Shown piece by piece: positions 1 to 8,295 of a DNA stretch of 64,000 nucleotides; the first letter of the stretch is position 1, and every line of letters starts with the position of its first letter. The stretch spans positions 1 through 64,000 of the forward strand of contig CALFSX010000151.1 in assembly GCA_937916515.1 (NCBI GenBank), read 5' to 3'. The translations under genes and the position numbers were made by a program. The DNA comes from an uncultured Planctomycetaceae bacterium. GTDB taxonomy: Bacteria; Planctomycetota; Planctomycetia; Planctomycetales; Planctomycetaceae. The notes below the pieces were generated by a model. The model made no database searches. It saw only the letters and a list, made by a program, of their open reading frames with translations, and had not been told where the DNA came from.

Positions 1-1
1 G

Positions 2-76
2 CATAACAAAGCCATTCAGTCGGCATATGGCGGGGATAAACCCAATACCGGAGTTTTCTGCACGGCTCTGGCCTGA
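2..76 (+). CDS. Possible C-terminal end of a gene cut by the window edge
   Basis: Frame 2 is open from the first base to a TGA at 74-76 and reads 24 residues ending in GVFCTALA. The composition is protein-like, but the piece is too short to assign to any family. It may be the tail of a gene lying to the left, or chance. Only the sequence upstream of the window can decide. Confidence 0.2.
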   Translation, partial: HNKAIQSAYGGDKPNTGVFCTALA

Positions 77-222
77 TTCTAAGCGTTTTATTCAGTAGTA
101 CAAGTGATTTCAGCACACCCGGGAATAAAATGCATACCCCTTAATATAACACGACTGAGTCGTGGTTTTGACGAAAATCTTCCCTGTATGAGGCCCCTGT
201 TCTGTGGATTAGAACAACCGCT

Positions 223-350
223 GGGCCATCCACCCTGAAAACGACAAATAAGGCGGGGTGGCCACATTGGAAAGAAGGAGGGCCCGAGTAAGTTGGGTGT
301 TTTTCGCCGTCTGGAGGTGCCGAGGCGGTTGTTTTTCGGGTGGATGGCCC
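223..350. repeat. Inverted repeat gggccatccaccc / gggtggatggccc
   Basis: The 13-mer gggccatccaccc at 223-235 is matched by its exact reverse complement at 338-350. The left copy extends to the 16-mer ctgggccatccaccct (221-236), whose exact reverse complement recurs at 14811-14826, about 190 bases after the RAYT transposase. Three intergenic copies suggest a mobile or structural repeat rather than chance, but a 16-mer match alone in 64 kb is not decisive. Confidence 0.5.
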
Positions 351-474
351 ACACTTTTCTTCACGCTTTTCTTCGAGGCATCTCCATGCCGCAAACGGTG
401 TGACTTTCCATGTGGCACCTCCGCACGAGCAGAATCGCAGACCAACCGAGCAAAGCAGAGCTTTGCGGGCAGGC

Positions 475-498
475 GTTCCCAAGCTCGAGCTTGGGAAC
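475..498. repeat. 24-bp perfect palindrome, REP-like
   Basis: The sequence gttcccaagctc (475-486) is followed directly by its reverse complement gagcttgggaac (487-498), giving a 12-bp stem with no obligatory loop. GTTCCCAAGCT-type palindromes are, as I recall, frequent dispersed elements in planctomycetes and cyanobacteria. It lies in non-coding DNA. Confidence 0.75.
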
Positions 499-544
499 GA
501 GTTGGGAACTGTCTCGAATTGACTTCCCGATCTGCGTCCAATGC

Positions 545-599
545 AGGGCCGGTTCCTATCGGCCGCTGTTCGCGGTGTCGGCCGGTGGGAACCGGCCCT
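545..599. repeat. Inverted repeat agggccggttcc, REP-like hairpin
   Basis: agggccggttcc at 545-556 pairs exactly with ggaaccggccct at 588-599. The 31 bases between contain further cggcc/ggccg pairing, so the transcript would fold as a long hairpin. It sits 47 bp after the 475-498 palindrome, so at least two different hairpin families are clustered here. Confidence 0.7.
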
Positions 600-709
600 A
601 CGAAGGTTGTTTCAGGACGGTTCCTAAGTAAACGAGTTGCTAAAAGACGAGAGGTCTTTTGACCGCTCAACCCCCTCTTCGTTTTCGCCTTGCCAGACAA
701 GCAGGCCGG

Positions 710-2248
710 TCACTGCCCTGCGACGGGTTTGGGTAACCTCGCATGCATGCTTTCCAATCGACGATTCAGTTGCTGTCGCAATTGAGTGGCCAGCTTTGGT
801 TGTTGATCACTTAAATCGTGTTGTTCGGAAGGGTCTGACTCAAGATTGTAAAGTTCCACTCGATCGTCTTCATAGAACTGCAGCAGCTTGTACTGCCCCA
901 TGCGAATACTCGACTGAGGGCGTGTACGACTGGTGACAAAGTCGTTAACACCAATCGCATCGGCTGCCTTTGCGAACCCGCGTTCCGGATGATAGTACGG
1001 AAAATGCCAGATCAGTGCGCGATCTTCCAGGTGCGTTTGTTGCGTTAAGACCGGTATCAGGCTCACTCCATCGTTTTCCGGAACTGCAACGCCCGCGACA
1101 TCAGCAAATGTTGCCAGCAGGTCATAGCCGATAACAGGTTGTTTGCAGACCTCACCTGCACTGATTCGATCTGGCCAGCGAGCGATCAGGGGCACACGAA
1201 TGCCTCCTTCGTAAAGATTCCATTTCGATCCTCGCAGAGGTCCGTTGGCAGTGAATTCCGGATGGCCCCCGTTGTCCGATGTAAACACAACAAGCGTGTC
1301 TTTCGCTGCGTCTGAATGGTCAACGGCAGCCAGCAACTCGCCGACGTAATGGTCCAACGTTTCTACAAACGCTGCATATTGAATTCGCTGTGCGCGAGCA
1401 GGTACATCCGCTGGAATAAGTCGCTCGTACTTTTCAACCAACCATAAGCACGGCGTCTTTACGGGAGTATGCACATAAAACTGCGACGCCATTGCAAACC
1501 AGGGGCCATCGTGTTCGCTGCCAACAAAGTCGACGACTTGTCGAATCATAGAATCGACAGGAAACCGGCCGGAGTCTGTGATTTGCTGCGGCTGGATCTT
1601 GCCCCACGAATAGGGATGGCTGCCGAAGTCTTCAACAGCGATCTGAAAGCCCTGCTGGCTCGGTCCATAAGTTGGGCTCCAACCCAGATACTTCTGATAA
1701 TGAGCATTCAAATGCCACTTCCCGAAGAATGCCGTCTGATACCCGGAAGCAGCCAACACCTCCGGAATCGTTGTTTCGGCTAACGGCAGATTCAAAGTAT
1801 ATGGCGGCGCACGCAGCGGCGTTTCCGTATCGAGCTTCTGAAATCCAGCTTCATCCTTCGTTACAAATTCAAAGTTTAACCGAGCAGTTGTCTTGCCCGT
1901 CAAAATACTTGCACGCGATGCGGAACAAATCGGAGCTGGAGCGTACGCGTTTGTGAACCTCATTCCCTGCTTCGCCAAATGATCGAGATGCGGAGTCGAG
2001 TGCCACGGATGACCATAGCACCGAAGGTCTGCCCATGCCAGATCGTCGGCCAGAATGAATAAGACGTTCGGTCGTGATTGCTCGGCAACAACAGGCGTTG
2101 CAAAAACAGTGGTCGTTAAAACAACGATCGCGAAAAGGCGTTGAACAAACTGGTGGCAGATTCGCAACTCGGCAAGCCTTCGCCACCACAATGAATCGTC
2201 GGTTCGTTCGCAGCGTAACATTATCATGGATATGCCTTCAGGCTTCAT
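710..2248 (-). CDS. Secreted sulfatase (arylsulfatase family)
   Basis: Predicted formylglycine-dependent sulfatase that would hydrolyse sulfate esters, probably on a sulfated polysaccharide. The 512-residue product has a hydrophobic segment around residues 38-55 ending in ATPVVA, read as a signal peptide. The metal-binding start NVLFILADD (61-69) and the active-site signature C108-S-A-S-R112 follow, with GKT further on; Cys108 is the residue expected to become formylglycine. TSDNGGHPEF later in the chain is also typical of the family. The stretch before the signal peptide is long, so a start at Met8 or Met10 is possible. It is the last gene of a likely minus-strand unit, 35 bp after the DapA-like gene. 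The substrate cannot be read from sequence. Confidence 0.92.
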   Translation of the reverse strand: MKPEGISMIMLRCERTDDSLWWRRLAELRICHQFVQRLFAIVVLTTTVFATPVVAEQSRPNVLFILADDLAWADLRCYGHPWHSTPHLDHLAKQGMRFTNAYAPAPICSASRASILTGKTTARLNFEFVTKDEAGFQKLDTETPLRAPPYTLNLPLAETTIPEVLAASGYQTAFFGKWHLNAHYQKYLGWSPTYGPSQQGFQIAVEDFGSHPYSWGKIQPQQITDSGRFPVDSMIRQVVDFVGSEHDGPWFAMASQFYVHTPVKTPCLWLVEKYERLIPADVPARAQRIQYAAFVETLDHYVGELLAAVDHSDAAKDTLVVFTSDNGGHPEFTANGPLRGSKWNLYEGGIRVPLIARWPDRISAGEVCKQPVIGYDLLATFADVAGVAVPENDGVSLIPVLTQQTHLEDRALIWHFPYYHPERGFAKAADAIGVNDFVTSRTRPQSSIRMGQYKLLQFYEDDRVELYNLESDPSEQHDLSDQQPKLATQLRQQLNRRLESMHARLPKPVAGQ

Positions 2249-2283
2249 CAGGCCGTTCGCGTGCAGAGTCTGAAGTTGGTGGG

Positions 2284-3207
2284 TCAGCCGCTAATGTTCT
2301 GAGTCAGGTATTCTCTGCCAGAAAATCCGTCCAGCCATTCCGCCACTCGCTGACGTTCTGCTTCCTTGAACACATCGAACGGAGCCGCCAATCGACCGGA
2401 ACAGATTCCCGCCAGCCCCATCGAACATTTCAGCCCCTTCAAGTACGAGGAACCGTATTTGCCAAATGCATAAAGCTGCTGAAGCTCGACCACAATCTTC
2501 TGAAGTCGAGACGTTTCGGCTTCATTGTTAGCAACGATCGCTGCGAACAACTGGGTGAATAGTTTCGGGCAAAGATTTGCTCCCCCGGTCACTCCGCCAA
2601 CTCCCCCCAGCCGCATCGCGTCAATCAACAACGCTTCCGGACCGATCAAAACCGGCCAGTTCTCACGTTTACTCGCAAGCTTGATCGCCTCAGCAAAGTA
2701 TTCAAGATCTCCTGAACTGTCCTTGAGCCCCACAATATTGTCGTGATCAATTAATGCCGACAAGGTCGCGTCTTCGATGACGATTTTCACACAGCTGGGC
2801 ATGTTGTAAAGCAACAGCGGAATGGGCAGAGCATCAGCAAGTTCCGTGAACCAGTGTCGCAGCTCAGTCTGTCCGGCGGGAAAATAAAACGGCGGCGCCG
2901 CGACAACGGCTTCGGCTCCGTTCTCCATCGCAAATGTCGCCAGAGAAACCGCGTCAACCAGCGAAGTGTCGGTAACACCAACATAGATCGGAAGACGGCC
3001 CGCCAACAGGCGATTCGTTTCTGAAATCAACGCCCGGCGTAGATGATCGCTGAGGCTGGGACCTTCACCCGTCGTACCCAGAATAAAAACGCCGTTCACG
3101 TTCGCTTCAACCTGCGATTCAATCAGCCGCTCAAGCCCGGCATAATCGAGCGTATCGCGGTCTGCAAGTGGAGTCACCAGTGGTGGCACGATGCCTAGAA
3201 TTGTCAT
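2284..3207 (-). CDS. DapA/NanA-family aldolase (dihydrodipicolinate synthase-like)
   Basis: A 307-residue class I aldolase of the DHDPS/N-acetylneuraminate lyase family, normal in length. Visible motifs are the pyruvate-carboxylate loop G44-T-T-G-E48, Tyr134 in LLYNMPS, and the Schiff-base lysine K162 in GLKDSSGD. Members form a Schiff base with pyruvate or a keto-sugar acid. Position between a sulfatase and a polysaccharide deacetylase points to a catabolic member (keto-deoxy sugar acid or sialic-acid-type aldolase) more than to lysine biosynthesis, but this is inference from context. A run of ten G/C pairs lies about 36 bp upstream of the start (3244-3253). The family call is firm; the substrate is open. 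Confidence 0.88.
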   Translation of the reverse strand: MTILGIVPPLVTPLADRDTLDYAGLERLIESQVEANVNGVFILGTTGEGPSLSDHLRRALISETNRLLAGRLPIYVGVTDTSLVDAVSLATFAMENGAEAVVAAPPFYFPAGQTELRHWFTELADALPIPLLLYNMPSCVKIVIEDATLSALIDHDNIVGLKDSSGDLEYFAEAIKLASKRENWPVLIGPEALLIDAMRLGGVGGVTGGANLCPKLFTQLFAAIVANNEAETSRLQKIVVELQQLYAFGKYGSSYLKGLKCSMGLAGICSGRLAAPFDVFKEAERQRVAEWLDGFSGREYLTQNISG

Positions 3208-3509
3208 CTTGTATCCATCGTCGTTTGGTTGAAGTAATATTACGGGGGGGGGGATTTCAGTGCTGCTGCCCGCCGCCTGCTTTAATTATCGCACAAGCGG
3301 ATCCTGGCGAAGTTATTGGCTTGCTGTGTCTGACTTGCTCGTGTTCCTGCAATCCAGTTTAGCCGCAATCTATCGGCCAACAACCGTTGAAGCATCGTGA
3401 CGCCCTTAGCGAATCGTTTCCTGCTGCTGCAAGAACTGGGCGTTTGTTGAACAAGTTGCCAATTCCCCCTTTTCGGTTGATCGGCAAAACGATGTGCACG
3501 CTTCAAACG
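3208..3509. other. Intergenic stretch with a G10 run
   Basis: No gene is seen between the deacetylase stop and the DapA-like start. The plus strand carries ten consecutive G at 3244-3253. Such a tract in a leader is prone to slippage and could alter spacing of promoter or leader elements, but no promoter was identified. Confidence 0.5.
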
Positions 3510-4313
3510 CTACGGCAACTGGTCGAACGTACAGAACGGCAAGTTCAGTTCCTGAGCTTTGCTGAATACTCGCGTAAGTGCTTCCGGAGTTACAAAGTGG
3601 CCTCCAGCGGGTTTCGTGTCGCAAATCCGATGTGCGTACAACACGATGATTTCGTTCCTTTTTGCCGCTCGAGTTAAAGCTGCGTCGATTTGTTCATAGG
3701 TTCGATCCGCTCGTGTGGGCGCATAGTCGATGCCCTTAGCGTACAGGCAGCCGTGTTGACTGATGCTGTTGGCCGCAACAAAAAACGCGTCGACATCACA
3801 GACGCGTTCTCCATCCGCAACATTTTTTCCGGTGCGAAGATGTCGGAAGACCTTTAGCAGTGTTTCATCTGTGACAGCATCGTTGCGGCTCATGGGATAC
3901 GCGAATGATGTGGGCATTGCGTCCGCAGCTTCGAATTCTTTCAGCTGAGGTTGAATTTCGTGGCGAAGAAATTCTTCCGGCGATTTTTCCTGGCAGTACT
4001 CGACCGCTTTCAGATGATGCACGCTGTGCGAACCGATCGCGTGACCATGGTCTTTTAGCTTGCGAATTGCTTCAACAGCGGGACCATCAATCTTCCCACT
4101 GATAAAGAACGTCGCTTTAACGCCGAACTCGTCAAACAGCGGAATCGCTTTCACCCAGTCGTCGAAATTCCGATCGTCGAATGTCAGTACGATTCCGCCA
4201 CGATTTGGCGCGATCGCCGGTGGAACTTCATCAGCACGCGCGTCGGTGATTGCAACCACGTTCACCAACACCGTAACCGCGACAAGAAACATGCTCCGTC
4301 GTCTCATGCCCAT
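3510..4313 (-). CDS. Secreted polysaccharide deacetylase (NodB fold)
   Basis: Carbohydrate esterase 4-type enzyme predicted to remove N- or O-acetyl groups from a polysaccharide outside the cytoplasm. The product has 267 residues: a basic N-terminus and hydrophobic core (about 8-23), a likely signal peptide ending before ADEVPP, then the catalytic start IVLTFDD with Asp46-Asp47, and the metal-binding H96-S-V-H-H100 in GHAIGSHSVHH. FAYPMSRND and the late IIVLYAHRI correspond to later NodB motifs. Its start overlaps the end of the RraA-like gene by about 10 bp, so translational coupling is likely. The sugar substrate is unknown. Confidence 0.88.
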   Translation of the reverse strand: MGMRRRSMFLVAVTVLVNVVAITDARADEVPPAIAPNRGGIVLTFDDRNFDDWVKAIPLFDEFGVKATFFISGKIDGPAVEAIRKLKDHGHAIGSHSVHHLKAVEYCQEKSPEEFLRHEIQPQLKEFEAADAMPTSFAYPMSRNDAVTDETLLKVFRHLRTGKNVADGERVCDVDAFFVAANSISQHGCLYAKGIDYAPTRADRTYEQIDAALTRAAKRNEIIVLYAHRICDTKPAGGHFVTPEALTRVFSKAQELNLPFCTFDQLP

Positions 4314-5071
4314 TCACCCGACTTGCCGGAAAACTTCTCTTTGGCCAGTCGCCCGAATTCAGAACACGCCTGGTCGATCTCATTCAGCAGCTGTTCCGTC
4401 GACTTACCGGCAGCGTTTCGAGCGGCCGGAATCATTGTCTGGCATTCGAAGGAATCCATGCTGCGAGCCGCCTGCAAAAGATGACGCGTGTCCTGCTGTG
4501 GCACGGCAAGGAACCCATGCTTGTCCGCGTGAATCAGTGTTCCCGGTGCGATGCGTGTGCCAAAGACTTCCACTTCGCAGCCCCAGCGAACCGGCGTGCT
4601 GTACGCATGACCGACGCTTAACCGCCGAGCCAACGCTTTGAAACCCGCGTTGGTCATTTCATCGACGTCGCGAATGGAGCCATCCACTATCGCGCCGACG
4701 CAACCGAGAGCTCGATGAATGTTGCTGTTCACTTCCCCCCAGAATGCACCGAAGGTCGCTGGCTTGTCCAGATCCTGCACCACGACAATCTTGGGTCCCG
4801 GCACCGAGGCAACATAGCGGCGATATTCGCTCCACGCGCCCGCGTTTACTGTTTTGTGAACGGCATTGCCCGGTTCAATCACGACCGTGACCGCGTAGCC
4901 GACCATCGGTCCCATCTGAGGCATAAAGTCATGAGTTTCCTCAAGGTTGAAACAGTCTCGCCCGGCATCGCGCGACGTGATCTGTTCCCAACCGTTGTAA
5001 ATGGTAGGTGTGTTCCAGCGTTTCAGTTCCAGAAGATCCGCGTGGCTTAGTTGCGGTACGTTGTCGTTCAT
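4304..5071 (-). CDS. RraA-like family protein (HMG/CHA aldolase-like fold)
   Basis: A 255-residue member of the RraA/demethylmenaquinone methyltransferase-like family. The central block CVGAIVDGSIRDVDEM contains the family DGxxRD signature, preceded by GEVNSNIHRALG, the usual substrate loop. Relatives include 4-hydroxy-4-methyl-2-oxoglutarate aldolases, oxaloacetate decarboxylases and the RNase E regulator RraA. Since the neighbours are carbohydrate enzymes, an aldolase or decarboxylase role is more likely than RNase regulation. It is the first gene of the minus-strand unit ending with the sulfatase, and its stop overlaps the next start. No signal peptide is present, so it is cytoplasmic. Confidence 0.82.
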   Translation of the reverse strand: MNDNVPQLSHADLLELKRWNTPTIYNGWEQITSRDAGRDCFNLEETHDFMPQMGPMVGYAVTVVIEPGNAVHKTVNAGAWSEYRRYVASVPGPKIVVVQDLDKPATFGAFWGEVNSNIHRALGCVGAIVDGSIRDVDEMTNAGFKALARRLSVGHAYSTPVRWGCEVEVFGTRIAPGTLIHADKHGFLAVPQQDTRHLLQAARSMDSFECQTMIPAARNAAGKSTEQLLNEIDQACSEFGRLAKEKFSGKSGEWA

Positions 5072-5116
5072 ATGTTTTGGTTCTGAGGAAATTTCAATCG
5101 GATAGCGCCAAGTCTA

Positions 5117-5181
5117 AATCAGCCGCAGGGCGTTAGCCCCGGTTTTATTCCGTGATCCGCACGAACCGGGGATAACGCCAA
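5117..5181. repeat. Dispersed repeat A, copy 1
   Basis: It begins agccgcagggcgttagcccc (5121-5140) and runs through a gttttattccgtgatccgcac centre to aaccggggataacgcc. It aligns almost base for base with 54844-54918 and folds as an inverted repeat (agccccggttt against aaccgggg). Both copies are intergenic. It resembles REP-type elements common in planctomycetes. Confidence 0.75.
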
Positions 5182-5283
5182 CGCCATGAAGGGATTTTTG
5201 AGCGGGAAAACAGTGAGATACAGCGAAAGATCGCAGGCTGGAGTTGGGAAGCTTTGAAGTCACGAAGTGACGGTAGCTGATAG

Positions 5284-5303
5284 CCACGGGCGCGAACCCG
5301 TGG
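5284..5303. repeat. Hairpin ccacggg-cgcgaa-cccgtgg
   Basis: A 7-bp perfect stem (5284-5290 with 5297-5303) encloses a 6-base loop. There is no T run, so it is not a standard terminator. The surrounding wording (gatagccacgggcgcgaac) resembles another short planctomycetal repeat, but only one copy was noticed here. Confidence 0.5.
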
Positions 5304-5787
5304 AACAATTGAGTCGAAAACTTGGCAGGTGCGCAGAAGTGGTGCTGTTATAGCGGCACAGCGTGATAGCTGCAGAACTCGACCGGTTGAATATGATTGT
5401 TTCACCGATAATGTAACTGCCCGGTCTGTGCCTTTACAAGTATTCAACGTCTCAACAAATTCCTCTGCGATGTCGACGTTTCTTAATGTGAGGCGGGCTG
5501 GACCGTTTAACGATTCGATACTTCCCTGCTGATTCTCAAGCGATGCTGATATGTATCGTTCTGAGTCAGATCGATTGGCCTCGGCGGCCACCGTCATTTC
5601 GCCGGAAGAGTTCGCACGCCAAACAGGACGAATTCTTCTGCAGCGACTTCAACATGAAACAACCGAACCAACGCGGATTTCGATTCCCATGGAACCGCGT
5701 ATGTCCGACTAACTTCTCAAGCACTTGACAAGACACCAGGATACAACAATCTTGCGAAATTCGATGCAACAATGAAAGCCAGATCTT

Positions 5788-8034
5788 GTGACACCCATCC
5801 CTTCAAATCGAACGATGTCTGAGTTGCTGATTCATTTGCGGCGTCAGTTTACCGCGTTGCTGCTGACCGTGACGGTGGCTCTTGCGTTTTCTCCCAGCCT
5901 GTTCGCCATCGACGCCGATGTCTGCGTTTATGGCGGAACATCGGGCGGCGTTGTCGCAGCCGTACAGGCAGCCCGACTGGGGAAACGGGTCGTGTTAGTC
6001 GAACCCGGCCAACATCTGGGAGGCATGACGTCCGGCGGCTTGAGTGCCGTGGATATTGGCGACCCGCGAAGCATCGGCGGGATTGCTCGTGAATACTTCA
6101 CTCGGCTGGTTGCGACCTATGACAAGAAACTGAATTGGGATCAGCCTTTCAAAGGTAAAGGAGGCCCCGCGACCGGCGGTGCGTATTCCATTGAGCCCCA
6201 TGTTGCAGAACGCGTTTTTGACCAGATGGCCGCTGAATCCGGAGTCGTCATTTTGCGTGGAGCCCGGCTGAAGTCCGTGCAGAAGCAAGCAGCTCGCATC
6301 GTTGAACTGCTCACGGAAGATGGTCGCCACGTTACGGCGAAGATGTTCATCGACGCGACCTATGAAGGCGACTTGATGGCCGCGGCCGAAGTCAGTTATA
6401 CGCTGATGCGAGAAGGCAACGCAAAGTATGGTGAACAGTATAACGGCATTCATTACACGCAGAAATATGAACCTCGCGCTGGCCATCAACAGCCCGGAAC
6501 AAACGGTCGCGTGCCCGGCGGTCAGGGTGTGTGGGACCGAGACTTTCCGCTGGATCCATATGTTGTGAAAGGCAATCCGGACAGTGGACTTTTGCCGCTG
6601 CTGAACGATGGCGATCCCGGACAGCAGGGCGAACCCGCGCCCGGCGTCATGGCCTATTGCTTTCGCCTGTGCCTTACGACCGACAAAGCGAACATGATTC
6701 CCGTTGCACCGCCCGCGAATTACGATCCAGCACGTTACGAACTGGTGGCTCGATTTATCGAAGCCTGCATTGCCAACGGAGACGACATGGACCTGCGCTG
6801 GTTCAGCAAACACGATCCTTTGCCGAACGAAAAATGGGATTTCAACACGGCCACGTTTGGCGGCAATCTTCCCGGTGCCAGCTGGGAATGGCCGGAAGCC
6901 AGCTATGACCGACGAATCCAGATCGCCAAAGACATCGAAGATTATCACAGAGGACTACTTCACTTCCTGGCAACAGATGATCGCGTGCCACCCAAAGTTC
7001 GCGACGACGTGAAACGCTTCGGACTGCCGCAGGATGAATTTACCGACACCGGTGGCTGGCCCCATCAGCTGTACATTCGCGAAGGCCGCCGCATGATCAG
7101 CGATCTGGTTCTGACGGAACATCATACGTTCGGCCGCAAGGTTGCAGCGAACTCCATCGGACTTGGTTCGTACGGAACCGACGTGCATGAGATCCGGCGG
7201 ATCGTCAAAAACGGTGTAGTGACGCGAGAAGGCAAAGTTGCTGGTGGCCGAGGGGGATTCGGGCCTTACCAAATCGGTTACAGTGCCATCATCCCCAGGC
7301 AAAGCGAATGCGAAAACCTGTTCGTAACGTTTGCACTATCCGCCAGTCACACAGCGTTCGCCAGTATTCGCATGGAACCGGTGCTGATGATGACCAGCCA
7401 GTCCGCAGCAACAGCGGCGTGTCAGGCGATTGATGAGAACGTTGCTGTGCAGGATGTTTCGTACGACCGATTGCGAGATCAATTGATCGCCGATGGGCAG
7501 GTATTGCAGTGGCGTACTGATGGAGCAGACGTCACGCCTCGAACAATCACCCATGTGAATGACCTTGCGGGAATCGCCATTGATGACGACTCAGCTATCT
7601 ATGTCGGCGACTGGACGAAGAGTTCCGGCCAGCCATCGCCGATCGGTGCGTCCTATCACCACGACGCAAATTCCGAACGCGGTTATAAAACGGCAAAGTT
7701 TATCCCCGATATTCCGACCTCGGGTGAGTACGAAGTGCGGCTGCTGTACACCTTCCATGAAAACCGCTCATCAAAAACGATGGTCACCATCCACAGCGCA
7801 GACGGTGACAAAGTTGTCTCCGTTAATCAGCGAAAACCGGTGCTGAAAAATGGCATACCGCAGGCGCTTGGCGTGTTTCGGTTCACTCAGGGAACGTCCG
7901 GGCACGTGCTGATTTCAAACCAAGGCGCCGACGGCTACGTGGCTGTTGACGGCGTGCAGTTTGTGCCATTGGAAATCGCGAAAGAAGAACGCAGTGGACA
8001 ACGCAAAACGGGGTATGCAACCTCCGCCAGGTGA
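5788..8034 (+). CDS. Secreted FAD-dependent oxidoreductase with golvesin-like C-terminal domain
   Basis: Predicted FAD-dependent oxidoreductase (FAD_oxidored type) acting outside the cytoplasm. The frame opens at a GTG (5788). An ATG at 5815 gives a tidier signal peptide (MSELLIHLRRQ, then a hydrophobic run ending SLFA), so either start is possible. The dinucleotide-binding segment VCVYGGTSGGVVAAVQAA begins right after the signal, followed by VVLVEPGQHLGGMTSGG. The last roughly 130 residues (from about YVGDWTKSSGQ) form a separate beta-rich module of the golvesin/xanthan-lyase CBD-like type, which may bind carbohydrate. Planctomycetes carry many such proteins next to sulfatases. The substrate is unknown. 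The downstream sialidase-like gene is in the same direction, 261 bp away. Confidence 0.88.
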   Translation: MTPIPSNRTMSELLIHLRRQFTALLLTVTVALAFSPSLFAIDADVCVYGGTSGGVVAAVQAARLGKRVVLVEPGQHLGGMTSGGLSAVDIGDPRSIGGIAREYFTRLVATYDKKLNWDQPFKGKGGPATGGAYSIEPHVAERVFDQMAAESGVVILRGARLKSVQKQAARIVELLTEDGRHVTAKMFIDATYEGDLMAAAEVSYTLMREGNAKYGEQYNGIHYTQKYEPRAGHQQPGTNGRVPGGQGVWDRDFPLDPYVVKGNPDSGLLPLLNDGDPGQQGEPAPGVMAYCFRLCLTTDKANMIPVAPPANYDPARYELVARFIEACIANGDDMDLRWFSKHDPLPNEKWDFNTATFGGNLPGASWEWPEASYDRRIQIAKDIEDYHRGLLHFLATDDRVPPKVRDDVKRFGLPQDEFTDTGGWPHQLYIREGRRMISDLVLTEHHTFGRKVAANSIGLGSYGTDVHEIRRIVKNGVVTREGKVAGGRGGFGPYQIGYSAIIPRQSECENLFVTFALSASHTAFASIRMEPVLMMTSQSAATAACQAIDENVAVQDVSYDRLRDQLIADGQVLQWRTDGADVTPRTITHVNDLAGIAIDDDSAIYVGDWTKSSGQPSPIGASYHHDANSERGYKTAKFIPDIPTSGEYEVRLLYTFHENRSSKTMVTIHSADGDKVVSVNQRKPVLKNGIPQALGVFRFTQGTSGHVLISNQGADGYVAVDGVQFVPLEIAKEERSGQRKTGYATSAR

Positions 8035-8134
8035 CACCAGCCCTTCCCTGATTAAAATTTGCCTGCGGCGTCTTGGGGAGGTCGCCCCACAGCCTCGCAG
8101 CGAAAGACGACCAGGCCTTAACGCATACTGCTAT

Positions 8135-8295
8135 AATCAAGAGATCCCTCGACAGCCACAGGCACACAGCTTTCGGGTCTCACTCACATCAGCGATGACG
8201 GCAAAACCGTCTTAAAAAATCGCTGCCTTAAGCTGCCCGATGATTTAGATTCGCCGCAAAGTGCTTCCAGTCCTTCAGCCATCAAAGAAAACAGA
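8135..8295 (+). pseudogene. In-frame coding remnant upstream of the sialidase-like gene
   Basis: From a TAA at 8134-8136 the frame is open straight into the ATG at 8296, without any start codon. It reads like protein, including GLTHISDDGKTVLKNRCL, where SDDGKT resembles the Asp-box loop of sialidase-type propellers. It may be the leftover tail of an older copy of a neighbouring gene. This is pattern recognition only; no second copy is in the window. Confidence 0.3.

Larger units (their letters stand above)
77..709. other. Repeat-rich intergenic region
   Basis: No convincing gene is seen. The short open frames here overlap one another on both strands and resemble no family. The stretch holds a 13-bp inverted repeat (223-235 and 338-350), a 24-bp perfect palindrome (475-498) and a 12-bp inverted repeat (545-556 and 588-599). 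It is best read as a cluster of REP-like hairpin elements downstream of the sulfatase gene. Confidence 0.7.
5072..5787. other. Divergent intergenic region with hairpin repeats
   Basis: About 715 bp separate the minus-strand RraA-like gene from the plus-strand FAD oxidoreductase, so promoters for both directions should lie here. None was recognised. The stretch contains the dispersed repeat at 5117-5181 and the hairpin at 5284-5303. Open frames here overlap on both strands and look like noise. Confidence 0.6.

Noticed and set aside
258-662. A 134-codon plus-strand frame in the left intergenic region
   Set aside because: It overlaps several frames on both strands, runs through three hairpin repeats and has an Arg/Cys-rich composition without domain features.
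5145-5597. A 150-codon minus-strand frame between RraA-like and FAD oxidoreductase genes
   Set aside because: It includes dispersed repeat A and a hairpin, has no recognisable motif, and a competing plus-strand frame covers part of it.
5995-6948. A 317-codon minus-strand frame inside the FAD oxidoreductase gene
   Set aside because: It lies wholly within a well-supported gene and reads as an antisense shadow without domain features.
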